Positions 1 through 5,087 are shown, counted from the first letter of the stretch. The stretch is 6,212 bases of DNA from an uncultured Collinsella sp. (GCA_905213265.1 CAJMHR010000066.1:1-6212); one strand, 5' to 3'. The notes: generated from the sequence alone by a model not told the origin. A program made the numbers and translations.

Positions 1-57
1 AACGACGCCGGCATCATCGGTGCCGCCTACGTAGCCCTGCGCGCCGCCGGTAAATAG
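1..57 (+). CDS. C-terminal end of a probable ROK-family sugar kinase (glucokinase-like), partial
   Basis: Only the last 18 codons and the TAG stop are in the window; the gene enters from the left edge. The peptide reads NDAGIIGAAYVALRAAGK. A GNDAG-(I/L)-(I/V)-GAA helix at the extreme C-terminus is typical of ROK-family glucokinases, which phosphorylate glucose with ATP in the cytosol. That assignment comes from memory of the family ending, and no catalytic motif is visible here, so substrate and length cannot be judged. No T-tracted terminator follows the stop; instead the repeat cluster at 59-108 begins two bases after it. Confidence 0.6.
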   Translation, partial: NDAGIIGAAYVALRAAGK

Positions 58-58
58 C

Positions 59-108
59 TGGTGCAAGGGGACAGGTTACTTTGCACCAACATGGTGCAAA
101 AGGGATAG
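59..108. repeat. Cluster of TGGTGCAA inverted/direct repeats (possible REP-like element)
   Basis: Three copies of one arm lie within 42 bases: TGGTGCAA (59-66), its inverse TTTGCACCA (80-88) and TGGTGCAAA (92-100). Arms 1 and 2 can form an 8-bp stem with a 14-base loop. Arms 2 and 3 can form a perfect 9-bp stem with a 3-base loop (ACA), so the two hairpins exclude each other. The forward units also continue alike: GGTGCAAGGGGACAG (60-74) and GGTGCAAAAGGGATAG (93-108). There is no T-tract, so this is not a standard terminator. The GGGGACAG core recalls dispersed repeats linked to Y1/RAYT transposases, but that link is from memory and untested. Confidence 0.6.
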
Positions 109-139
109 CCTTGGCCCCCCCGCGCCTGCGCCCCAAAAT

Positions 140-174
140 ATGCCGTGGCCCTTCCGTCTGCGAAGGCTCGGCAT
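140..174. other. Imperfect dyad just upstream of the ppaC -10 region
   Basis: ATGCCG (140-145) pairs with CGGCAT (169-174), and the inner arm CCTTC (150-154) pairs with GAAGG (162-166) around a 7-base loop. A small internal loop separates the two stems. It lies eight bases before the putative -10 box. It could be an operator, or a weak terminator of the upstream kinase gene, although no T-run follows. Confidence 0.35.
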
Positions 175-179
175 CGGCG

Positions 180-188
180 TGCTACCAT
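180..188 (+). promoter_or_regulatory. Putative extended -10 promoter of ppaC
   Basis: TGCTACCAT (180-188) matches an extended -10 (TG-n-TATAAT-like) and sits 38 bases before the ppaC start codon. No convincing -35 hexamer is present at normal spacing. It is assigned only by position and resemblance. Confidence 0.35.
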
Positions 189-226
189 AGCTACGTCCAA
201 GTACACATATCAAGTGGAGGATACCC

Positions 227-1150
227 ATGGCAAACGTTCTTGTCTTTGGTCACCAGAACCCCGATAACGACGCCATCATGAGCGCCGTCGTCCTGTCCCA
301 GCTGCTCAACCAGGTTGAGTATGCCGGCAACACCTACGAGGCCTGCGCCCTTGGTCAGCTTCCGGCCGAGTCCGCCAAGCTGCTCGCCGACGCCGGCATC
401 GCCGAGCCCCGCGTGATCGAGTCCGTCGAGGCCGGTCAGCTCGTCGTCCTCACCGACCACAACGAGTCTGCCCAGTCCGTCGCCGGCCTTAAGGACGCCA
501 CGGTCTTTGGCGTTGTCGATCATCACCGCATCGGCGACTTTGAGACCGCCGGCCCGCTGCACTACATCTGCCTGCCCTGGGGCTCCAGCTGCACCATCGT
601 CACCAAGCTCGCCGGCGTGCTCGGCGTTGAGCTTTCCGACGTCCAGGCCAAGCTGCTGCTCTCGGCCATGATGACCGACACGCTCATGCTCAAGAGCCCC
701 ACCACCACCGATGTCGACCGCGCCGTCGCCGCCAAGCTCGGCGAGCAGGTGGGCGTCGACCCGGTCAAGTTTGGCATGGAAGTCTTCCTCACCCGTCCGT
801 CCGGCTCCTTCACCGCAGCCGAGATGGTCGGCAACGACATCAAGATGTTCGAGCCCGCCGGCAAGAAGCTGCTCATCGGCCAGTACGAGACTGTCGACAA
901 GACCCGCGCACTCGGCATGATCGACGAGATTCGCGAGGCCATGCGCGCCTACGCCGCCGAGAAGGGTGCCGACGGCATCGTCCTGTGCATCACTGACATC
1001 ATGGAGGAGGGCTCGCAGGTCCTGCTCGAGGGCGAGACCGAGGCTGCTCAGAAGGGCCTGGGCATTGCCGACGAGCACGACGGCGTCTGGATGCCGGGCG
1101 TCCTCTCCCGTAAGAAGCAGGTCGCTGCCCCCATCATGGCCGCCTGCTAG
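227..1150 (+). CDS. ppaC: Manganese-dependent inorganic pyrophosphatase (family II, DHH)
   Basis: A cytosolic enzyme that hydrolyses pyrophosphate to two phosphates and so pulls biosynthetic reactions forward. The 307-residue length matches Bacillus subtilis PpaC (about 309). The N-terminal DHH domain carries the family II metal ligands: H9, D13 and D15 in GHQNPDND, D77 in TDHN, D98-H99-H100 in VDHHR, and D151 in SAMMTD. The C-terminal DHHA2 domain ends with the substrate-binding SRKKQ motif (R295, K296). There are no inserted CBS domains, so the nucleotide-regulated form is not expected. The motif reads PDND where B. subtilis has PDTD. The ATG at 227 is supported by GGAGG at 216-220. The gene appears monocistronic, with its own terminator 20 bases after the stop. 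The long minus-strand frame opposite it is a codon-bias shadow. Confidence 0.97.
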   Translation: MANVLVFGHQNPDNDAIMSAVVLSQLLNQVEYAGNTYEACALGQLPAESAKLLADAGIAEPRVIESVEAGQLVVLTDHNESAQSVAGLKDATVFGVVDHHRIGDFETAGPLHYICLPWGSSCTIVTKLAGVLGVELSDVQAKLLLSAMMTDTLMLKSPTTTDVDRAVAAKLGEQVGVDPVKFGMEVFLTRPSGSFTAAEMVGNDIKMFEPAGKKLLIGQYETVDKTRALGMIDEIREAMRAYAAEKGADGIVLCITDIMEEGSQVLLEGETEAAQKGLGIADEHDGVWMPGVLSRKKQVAAPIMAAC

Positions 1151-1170
1151 GCTCTCTTGACCTAACACCG

Positions 1171-1210
1171 ACGACCGGATCGCGGACGCCCCGCGCTCCG
1201 GTCGTTTTTT
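1171..1210 (+). terminator. Intrinsic terminator of ppaC
   Basis: ACGACCGGA (1171-1179) pairs perfectly with TCCGGTCGT (1197-1205). An inner CGCGG/CCGCG stem (1181-1185 with 1191-1195) stacks above a single mismatch. A run of six T (1205-1210) follows. It starts 20 bases after the ppaC stop codon. Confidence 0.92.
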
Positions 1211-1253
1211 GTGCACGGCGCCACGTCGTCTCTTGGACAGGCGTGCCCGCGCC

Positions 1254-1274
1254 GTTGAGCAAATAATGTTCAAC
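1254..1274. promoter_or_regulatory. AT-centred inverted repeat in the ppaC-nhaA gap (possible operator)
   Basis: GTTGAGC (1254-1260) and GTTCAAC (1268-1274) form a 7-base inverted repeat with one G-T pair around AAATAAT. The A/T-rich centre stands out in this GC-rich gap. It could be a repressor or activator site for nhaA, or a small RNA hairpin. There is no independent support. Confidence 0.3.
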
Positions 1275-1320
1275 CTGTGGTTCCGCTTTTCGGCCACGCC
1301 TGTGTGCTTGTCGTGCAGGG

Positions 1321-1326
1321 TAGGCT
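1321..1326 (+). promoter_or_regulatory. Weak candidate -10 box for the nhaA leader
   Basis: TAGGCT at 1321-1326 resembles a -10 hexamer but has no -35 partner. If used, transcripts would begin near 1333, leaving under 20 bases before the hairpin at 1350, too short for an aptamer. A promoter further upstream (1215-1260) is equally possible. Confidence 0.2.
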
Positions 1327-1349
1327 AGATGCAAGCGTAATACGTTAGA

Positions 1350-1385
1350 GCGCGGCGCCGCCACTTGGGCGGGCCGTGCTTTTTT
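1350..1385 (+). terminator. Orphan intrinsic terminator in the nhaA leader (attenuator, or end of a small RNA)
   Basis: GCGCGGC (1350-1356) pairs with GCCGTGC (1373-1379) with one G-T pair. CCGCC (1358-1362) pairs with GGCGG (1368-1372) around the loop ACTTG, leaving G1357 bulged. Six T follow (1380-1385). ppaC already ended at its own terminator 140 bases upstream, and no convincing gene lies between. This hairpin therefore ends either an nhaA leader transcript, as an attenuator 33 bases before the start codon, or an unannotated small RNA from 1211-1349. Confidence 0.7.
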
Positions 1386-1388
1386 AAG

Positions 1389-1412
1389 ACGGGAGCTTTC
1401 CCGTGAAAGGAG
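1389..1412 (+). promoter_or_regulatory. Alternative hairpins around the nhaA ribosome binding site
   Basis: The SD AAAGGAG (1406-1412) is six bases before ATG 1419. Two short stems compete here. ACGGGA (1389-1394) with TCCCGT (1399-1404) leaves the SD free, while CTTTC (1396-1400) with GAAAG (1405-1409) covers its 5' half. They cannot coexist. The stems are short, so a regulatory role is only possible. Confidence 0.35.
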
Positions 1413-1418
1413 CCGCCC

Positions 1419-2777
1419 ATGGCAGCAACTGAGCAGCTGTTCAACGTTCGTGAGCGCAAGCGCTTTGAGCGTCACGACATTTGGGAGCGCATCGCCGAGA
1501 ACGGCACGATTTCCGCCGCCGTCATGGTCTTCGCCGCCATCGCCGCCGTCATTTGCGCCAATTCCGATGCCTACGAGGCCATCCATCACTTTTTGGAGAC
1601 CCCGCTGTATGTGGGGCTGGGCAACCTCACGGCCGGTCTCACCGTTGAGCTTTTCGTCAACGACTTCCTCATGGCGATTTTCTTTTTGTTGGTGGGCATT
1701 GAGCTCAAGTATGAGATGACGGTCGGCGAGCTCAAAAACCCGCGCCAGGCCATGCTTCCCATGCTGGCGGCCGTGGGCGGCGTCGTCGTTCCCGCCTGCA
1801 TCTATCTGATCTTTAACCATGCCGGCGCCCGCAGCGGTTGGGCCATCCCCATGGCAACCGATATTGCCTTTGCACTGGGCGTGCTGTCACTTTTGGGCAA
1901 TCGCGTACCCAACGGCGTGCGCGTGTTCTTCTCGACGCTCGCCATCGCCGACGACCTCATCTCCATCGCCGCTATCGCCATCTTCTACGGTCAGAGCCCC
2001 AATCCGTTTTGGTTGGGCGCTGCCGCGCTTGTGACCTGCGCGCTCGTGTGGCTCAACAAGACGCAGCATTACCGCCTTGCCCCGTATTCGATACTGGGTC
2101 TGCTGCTGTGGTTCTGCATGTTCAAGAGCGGCGTACACGCCACGCTTGCTGGCGTCATCTTGGCCTTTACCATCCCGGCCAAGTGTGGTGTCAAGCTCGA
2201 TAGCCTCACCGATTGGTTGGGCGAGTGCCTGCCGCTGCTCGATGACCGCTACGACGACGAGGCACACATCCTGGGCCAGCATGACTTTACCGTCTCGACC
2301 ACCAGGGTCGAGCGCGTCATGCACCGCGTGACCCCGCCGCTCATCCGCATGGAGCGTCTGATTTCCACGCCGGTCAACTTTGTGATTCTGCCGATCTTTG
2401 CGTTCGTGAACGCACAGGTTCGCCTAGTGGGCGTGGACATGAGCACGCTACTCACCGATCCGGTGACGCTCGGCGTGTACTTTGGCATGCTGCTGGGCAA
2501 GCCGATCGGTATCTTTGGTATGACGTTTGCCCTGGTTAGGCTTAGGGCCTGCGAGCTGCCGCGCAATGTCAACTGGCACATGATTGCCGGTGTGGGCATT
2601 CTGGGCGGCATCGGCTTTACCATGTCGATTCTCATCAGCGGCCTTGCCTTCCCGACGGCTGAGTTTGAGGTTCTGGCCGCCAAGGCCGCTATTCTCGCCG
2701 GCTCTGTCACCGCGGCCGTACTTGGCATGATCTACATGAGTGTGATCTGCAAACACCCCGCGCCCAAGGACGAGTAA
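1419..2777 (+). CDS. nhaA: Na+/H+ antiporter NhaA
   Basis: A multi-spanning inner-membrane antiporter that expels Na+ (or Li+) in exchange for protons, used in pH and sodium homeostasis. Hallmarks of NhaA are in place: T147-D148 in ATDIAFALG (E. coli T132-D133), the paired D178-D179 in IADDL (D163-D164), H240 in KSGVHATLAG (H225), K361 in LLGKPIG (K300), and E95/E99 in GIELKYEM (E78/E82). At 452 residues it is longer than E. coli NhaA (388). The extra length is mainly a hydrophilic loop at about 255-318, rich in Asp and His (for example DDRYDDEAH at 275-283), between the segments matching TM8 and TM9. Long loops here are known in other NhaA lineages. E. coli pH-sensor residues H253 and H256 are replaced by R313 and S316, while E252 is kept as E312. 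ATG 1419 has SD AAAGGAG. It is a single-gene unit between two terminators. Confidence 0.96.
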   Translation: MAATEQLFNVRERKRFERHDIWERIAENGTISAAVMVFAAIAAVICANSDAYEAIHHFLETPLYVGLGNLTAGLTVELFVNDFLMAIFFLLVGIELKYEMTVGELKNPRQAMLPMLAAVGGVVVPACIYLIFNHAGARSGWAIPMATDIAFALGVLSLLGNRVPNGVRVFFSTLAIADDLISIAAIAIFYGQSPNPFWLGAAALVTCALVWLNKTQHYRLAPYSILGLLLWFCMFKSGVHATLAGVILAFTIPAKCGVKLDSLTDWLGECLPLLDDRYDDEAHILGQHDFTVSTTRVERVMHRVTPPLIRMERLISTPVNFVILPIFAFVNAQVRLVGVDMSTLLTDPVTLGVYFGMLLGKPIGIFGMTFALVRLRACELPRNVNWHMIAGVGILGGIGFTMSILISGLAFPTAEFEVLAAKAAILAGSVTAAVLGMIYMSVICKHPAPKDE

Positions 2778-2794
2778 GAGCGCATACAAGTTTG

Positions 2795-2832
2795 AAAACG
2801 CCGCCTGTGAACACCATCACAGGCGGCGTTTT
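2795..2832. terminator. Bidirectional intrinsic terminator between convergent genes
   Basis: A perfect 16-bp stem runs from AAAACGCCGCCTGTGA (2795-2810) to its exact inverse at 2817-2832, with loop ACACCA. The A-run on the left and T-run on the right give a U-tract in both directions. It can end nhaA on the plus strand and the small gene at 2864-3118 on the minus strand. Confidence 0.93.
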
Positions 2833-2860
2833 AGTCATTCGGGACGTTCTTAAATGACTA
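2832..2860. repeat. 8-bp inverted repeat TAGTCATT / AATGACTA
   Basis: TAGTCATT (2832-2839) and AATGACTA (2853-2860) are exact inverse copies, 13 bases apart. They sit between the bidirectional terminator and the stop codon of the minus-strand gene. They may add a second hairpin to the 3' end of that transcript or be a protein-binding site. Confidence 0.4.
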
Positions 2861-2863
2861 GGT

Positions 2864-3118
2864 TTATTCCACGGTGCCGTAGACGGCGCCCCAGCCGTGG
2901 GCGGCTAGTGCCGAGTTGAGCTGGTCGCAAAGTGACTGGCGGTCGTAATAGCCGGGCGGCAAAAGGTTGACGATTTCCATGAGATCGGGCGCCAGGTCCA
3001 AGATTTCGGCCTGTACGATCAGATCCAGTCGGTCGATGGCGTGGCGGTCGTAAAACAGCCCGTCGACCAGGCGCTGCAGGTCGCCGAATTCCTCGGCCCT
3101 AAACGATCCGTACTCCAT
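2864..3118 (-). CDS. Small acidic hypothetical protein, 84 residues
   Basis: I do not recognise this family. The start chosen is the ATG at 3118, because AAGGAGG lies just upstream on the minus strand, four bases from the ATG. The longer frame beginning at 3148 would add ten residues without a comparable SD. The product starts MEYGSFRAEEF and has about 15 Asp/Glu against 5 Arg and no Lys, so it is strongly acidic. It has no signal peptide or membrane segment and a single Cys (C64). It looks mostly helical in the first 50 residues, then has LPPGYYDR (53-60) and a Gly/Trp-containing end, AAHGWGAVYGTVE (72-84), that looks like a conserved motif. It is convergent with nhaA and shares its terminator. 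It is divergent from the aminotransferase, with about 150 bases between start codons. Its SD, terminator and isolated position argue it is real. Confidence 0.75.
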   Translation of the reverse strand: MEYGSFRAEEFGDLQRLVDGLFYDRHAIDRLDLIVQAEILDLAPDLMEIVNLLPPGYYDRQSLCDQLNSALAAHGWGAVYGTVE

Positions 3119-3221
3119 AGTGCCTCCTTGGGCGCCCCATGCCGCCATGCGCGGCGATGTCGTAATTCATTGCGATGGACTTAATCTATCACGGCTTCAT
3201 ACCGTTGCGGCGGTGGCGGTC

Positions 3222-3227
3222 TATACT
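3222..3227 (+). promoter_or_regulatory. Putative -10 box of the aminotransferase gene
   Basis: TATACT at 3222-3227 lies 41 bases before the start codon. The surrounding CTATACTT-NNN-CGAA also occurs at 5011-5025 before the tat genes, supporting a shared promoter type. No clear -35 box is seen. Confidence 0.5.
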
Positions 3228-3268
3228 TAGACGAACTGCAACGTACCGCTTCGCGAAAGGTCGCACCC

Positions 3269-4573
3269 ATGCAGACGATCTACCAGAAGATGGAAACCAC
3301 CGAACTCGATGCCGCCATCGAGGCACTCAAAGCCGAGGTCGCCGAGGTCAAGGCCAAGGGCCTGGCGCTCGACATGGCCCGCGGCAAACCGTCGCCCTCC
3401 CAGGTTGACATCTCTCGACCCATGCTCGATATCCTCAATGCCGATGCCGATCTGCACGACGGCAACGTCGACTGCTCCAACTACGGCTGCTTTGAGGGCA
3501 TTCCCTCGGCGCGCAAGCTAGCGGGAGAGTTCTTGGGCTGCCCTGCCGAGCAGACGCTCGTGCTGGGTTCGTCGAGCCTGCTGATCGAGCACGATATCGC
3601 CGGCATGTTTTGGCGCTGCGGCTCATGTGGTAGCGACCCTTGGGAGGCTTACGAGGCCGCGCACGACGGCAAGAAGGTCAAGTTCCTGTGCCCGGTTCCC
3701 GGCTACGACCGCCACTTTGGCATCACCGCCGATCTAGGTATCGAGAACGTCCCCGTCGCGATGACCGACAACGGCCCCGACATGGACGAGATCGAGCGCC
3801 TGGTTGCCGCCGACGACTCCATCAAGGGTATATGGTGCGTGCCCAAGTATTCCAACCCCACGGGCATCACCTTTAGCGAGGACACCGTGCGTCGCCTGGT
3901 CGAGATGCCCACGGCCGCGCCCGATTTCCGCATCTTCTGGGACAACGCCTACTGTGTGCACGACCTGTACGACGAGACCGACGAGCTCGCCAACATCTTC
4001 GATCTTGCTCGCGCGGCGGGCACCGAGGACCGCGTGGTGGCCTTTGCCTCGACGTCCAAGATCACCTTCCCGGGCGCCGGCATCGGCTTTATCGGTGCGA
4101 GCCCCGCGGTTATCGCGGAGTTCTCCAAGCGCCTGAAGGCCGGCCTCATCAGTGCCGACAAGCTCAACCAGCTGCGTCACGTGCGCTTCCTTCCCACCAT
4201 CGAGGCGGTCAAGGAGCACATGAAAAAGCATGCCGAGTTCCTGCGCCCGCGCTTTGAGGCCGTCGAGCGCAAGCTCACCGAGGGTCTGGGCGAGACGGGC
4301 TGCGCCACCTGGACGCACCCCCGCGGCGGCTACTTTGTAAGCTTCGATGGTCCCGAGGGCTCGGCCCAGAAGGTCGCCGCGCTCTGCGCCGACCTGGGCG
4401 TCAAGCTCACGCCGGCTGGTGCCACCTGGCCTTATGGCAAGGACCCGCGCGACACCAACATCCGCATCGCGCCGAGCTATCCCACGGTCGAGGACCTGGA
4501 GGCCGCGCTCGATGTGCTGGTGCTGGCCGTCAAGCTTGTCGCTGCCGAGCTTGCGCGTGCCGAGCGCGCCTAA
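3269..4573 (+). CDS. PLP-dependent aminotransferase, AspT-like (probable aspartate aminotransferase)
   Basis: A cytosolic fold-type I aminotransferase that moves an amino group between an amino acid and a 2-oxo acid, most likely aspartate and 2-oxoglutarate. The sequence resembles the subgroup typified by Corynebacterium glutamicum AspT (Pfam Asp_aminotransf) rather than classical AspC. Visible motifs: ARGKPSP (37-43), CPVPGYDRHF (141-150), YSNPTG with N196, WDNAYCVHDL with D225 and Y228, the PLP lysine K264 in STSKITFPGAG, and R399 in NIRIAPSYP, expected to bind the substrate carboxylate. The 434-residue length fits the group. A CGSC pair (C117, C120) lies in a variable loop before the PGYD motif. 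ATG 3269 is preceded by AAAGG at 3256-3260. Substrate is inferred from family only; another amino donor is possible. No terminator separates it from the STAS gene, so read-through is likely. Confidence 0.9.
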   Translation: MQTIYQKMETTELDAAIEALKAEVAEVKAKGLALDMARGKPSPSQVDISRPMLDILNADADLHDGNVDCSNYGCFEGIPSARKLAGEFLGCPAEQTLVLGSSSLLIEHDIAGMFWRCGSCGSDPWEAYEAAHDGKKVKFLCPVPGYDRHFGITADLGIENVPVAMTDNGPDMDEIERLVAADDSIKGIWCVPKYSNPTGITFSEDTVRRLVEMPTAAPDFRIFWDNAYCVHDLYDETDELANIFDLARAAGTEDRVVAFASTSKITFPGAGIGFIGASPAVIAEFSKRLKAGLISADKLNQLRHVRFLPTIEAVKEHMKKHAEFLRPRFEAVERKLTEGLGETGCATWTHPRGGYFVSFDGPEGSAQKVAALCADLGVKLTPAGATWPYGKDPRDTNIRIAPSYPTVEDLEAALDVLVLAVKLVAAELARAERA

Positions 4574-4587
4574 CGCGCGGTTTCCCG

Positions 4588-4593
4588 TACTAT
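4588..4593 (+). promoter_or_regulatory. Possible internal -10 box before the STAS gene
   Basis: TACTAT at 4588-4593 is 31 bases before ATG 4625, similar in placement to the boxes before ppaC and the aminotransferase gene. There is no -35 match. It would allow expression of the STAS gene independently of the aminotransferase gene. Confidence 0.35.
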
Positions 4594-4624
4594 CCGCACC
4601 TTCGATACGTAAAGGAGCATATAC

Positions 4625-4939
4625 ATGGATTTGGGTATTTCCACCAACCCCACGCCAGAGCTCTACACCATTAAGGTAACCGGCGAGATCGATATCTCTA
4701 ACGCCGATAGCCTGCGCAATGCCATCGACCTGGCGCTCGAGCAGCCCACTGAGGCCGTTGAGCTCGATTTTGCCCAGGTGAGCTACATCGATTCGACGGG
4801 CATTGGTGTGCTCGTGGGCGCCGCGCACCACGCGGCCGACCACAGCAAGCGCTTTAGCTGCACCAATGTGCAGCCCCCGGTGATGCGCGTGGTCCAGCTG
4901 TTGGGTGTCGACCAGGAGATTTCGATCACCGCTGCATAA
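4625..4939 (+). CDS. STAS-domain anti-anti-sigma factor (SpoIIAA/RsbV-like)
   Basis: A 104-residue single-domain cytosolic protein. In this family the unphosphorylated form binds an anti-sigma kinase (RsbW/SpoIIAB type) and frees the sigma factor; phosphorylation of one serine switches it off. The signature is clear: the GEIDISNADSLR strand-helix (20-31), then DFAQVSYIDSTGIGVLVG (48-65), where S57 is the expected phospho-acceptor next to T58. It closely resembles RsbV (YMDSTGLGVFVG in B. subtilis). Length is normal for a stand-alone STAS protein, with no fused kinase or phosphatase domain. SD AAAGGAG (4611-4617) supports ATG 4625. It follows the aminotransferase gene by 51 bases and precedes the tat genes. 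No anti-sigma kinase, PP2C phosphatase or sigma factor gene is in the window, so its partner must be elsewhere. Which sigma factor it controls is unknown. Confidence 0.92.
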   Translation: MDLGISTNPTPELYTIKVTGEIDISNADSLRNAIDLALEQPTEAVELDFAQVSYIDSTGIGVLVGAAHHAADHSKRFSCTNVQPPVMRVVQLLGVDQEISITAA

Positions 4940-4983
4940 TCTTTGCCCCCAAAAGGGCGTGCCGTTTGGCATATGTTTGTGAT

Positions 4984-5011
4984 GCGCTCGGACGTTTTGG
5001 CGTCCGGGCGC
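4984..5011. other. 11-bp hairpin abutting the tat -10 box
   Basis: GCGCTCGGACG (4984-4994) pairs with CGTCCGGGCGC (5001-5011) with one T-G pair; the loop is TTTTGG. The right arm ends on the base before TATACT. No T-run follows on either strand, so a classical terminator is doubtful, although it could weakly end the STAS transcript. It could instead be an operator overlapping the -35 region. Confidence 0.5.
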
Positions 5012-5017
5012 TATACT
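5012..5017 (+). promoter_or_regulatory. Putative -10 box of the tat operon
   Basis: TATACT at 5012-5017 lies 75 bases before the GTG start. The context CTATACTT-NNN-CGAA (5011-5025) repeats that at 3221-3235. No good -35 hexamer is seen; that region is occupied by the hairpin at 4984-5011. Confidence 0.5.
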
Positions 5018-5060
5018 TGACCGAATGAATAGACGAGTTCCGGCCGAATGGCGCGGTGCG

Positions 5061-5087
5061 GGCTCGACTCACATCGAGCCTTGGAGG
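5061..5087 (+). promoter_or_regulatory. Leader hairpin next to the tatB-like SD
   Basis: GGCTCGA (5061-5067) pairs perfectly with TCGAGCC (5074-5080) around CTCACA. The SD GGAGG (5083-5087) starts two bases after the stem and is five bases from GTG 5093. The hairpin is in the predicted 5' leader and could tune ribosome access. Its function is untested. Confidence 0.45.

Noticed and set aside
191..1297. 368-codon open frame on the minus strand opposite ppaC
   Set aside because: Opposite a certain gene; the Gly/Leu/Asp/Val-rich translation is what GC-rich third positions give in antisense. No SD, no recognisable domain, and it runs through the ppaC terminator.
1266..1328. Possible 20-residue leader peptide before nhaA
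   Set aside because: No SD beyond a weak GAG, no run of regulatory codons, and it could arise by chance in the gap.
3119..3148. Longer start for the minus-strand small gene
   Set aside because: The extra ten codons cover the SD used by the ATG at 3118 and have no comparable SD of their own.
3191..3205. ACGG/CCGT dyad upstream of the aminotransferase -10
   Set aside because: Only four base pairs, expected by chance in such sequence.
4945..4970. Small stems after the STAS stop codon (GCCC/GGGC and GCC/GGC)
   Set aside because: Three or four base pairs each and no T-run; too weak to call a terminator.
3734..4972. 412-codon open frame on the minus strand opposite the aminotransferase and STAS genes
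   Set aside because: Same codon-bias shadow effect. It spans two unrelated plus-strand genes, and the translation has no coherent domain.
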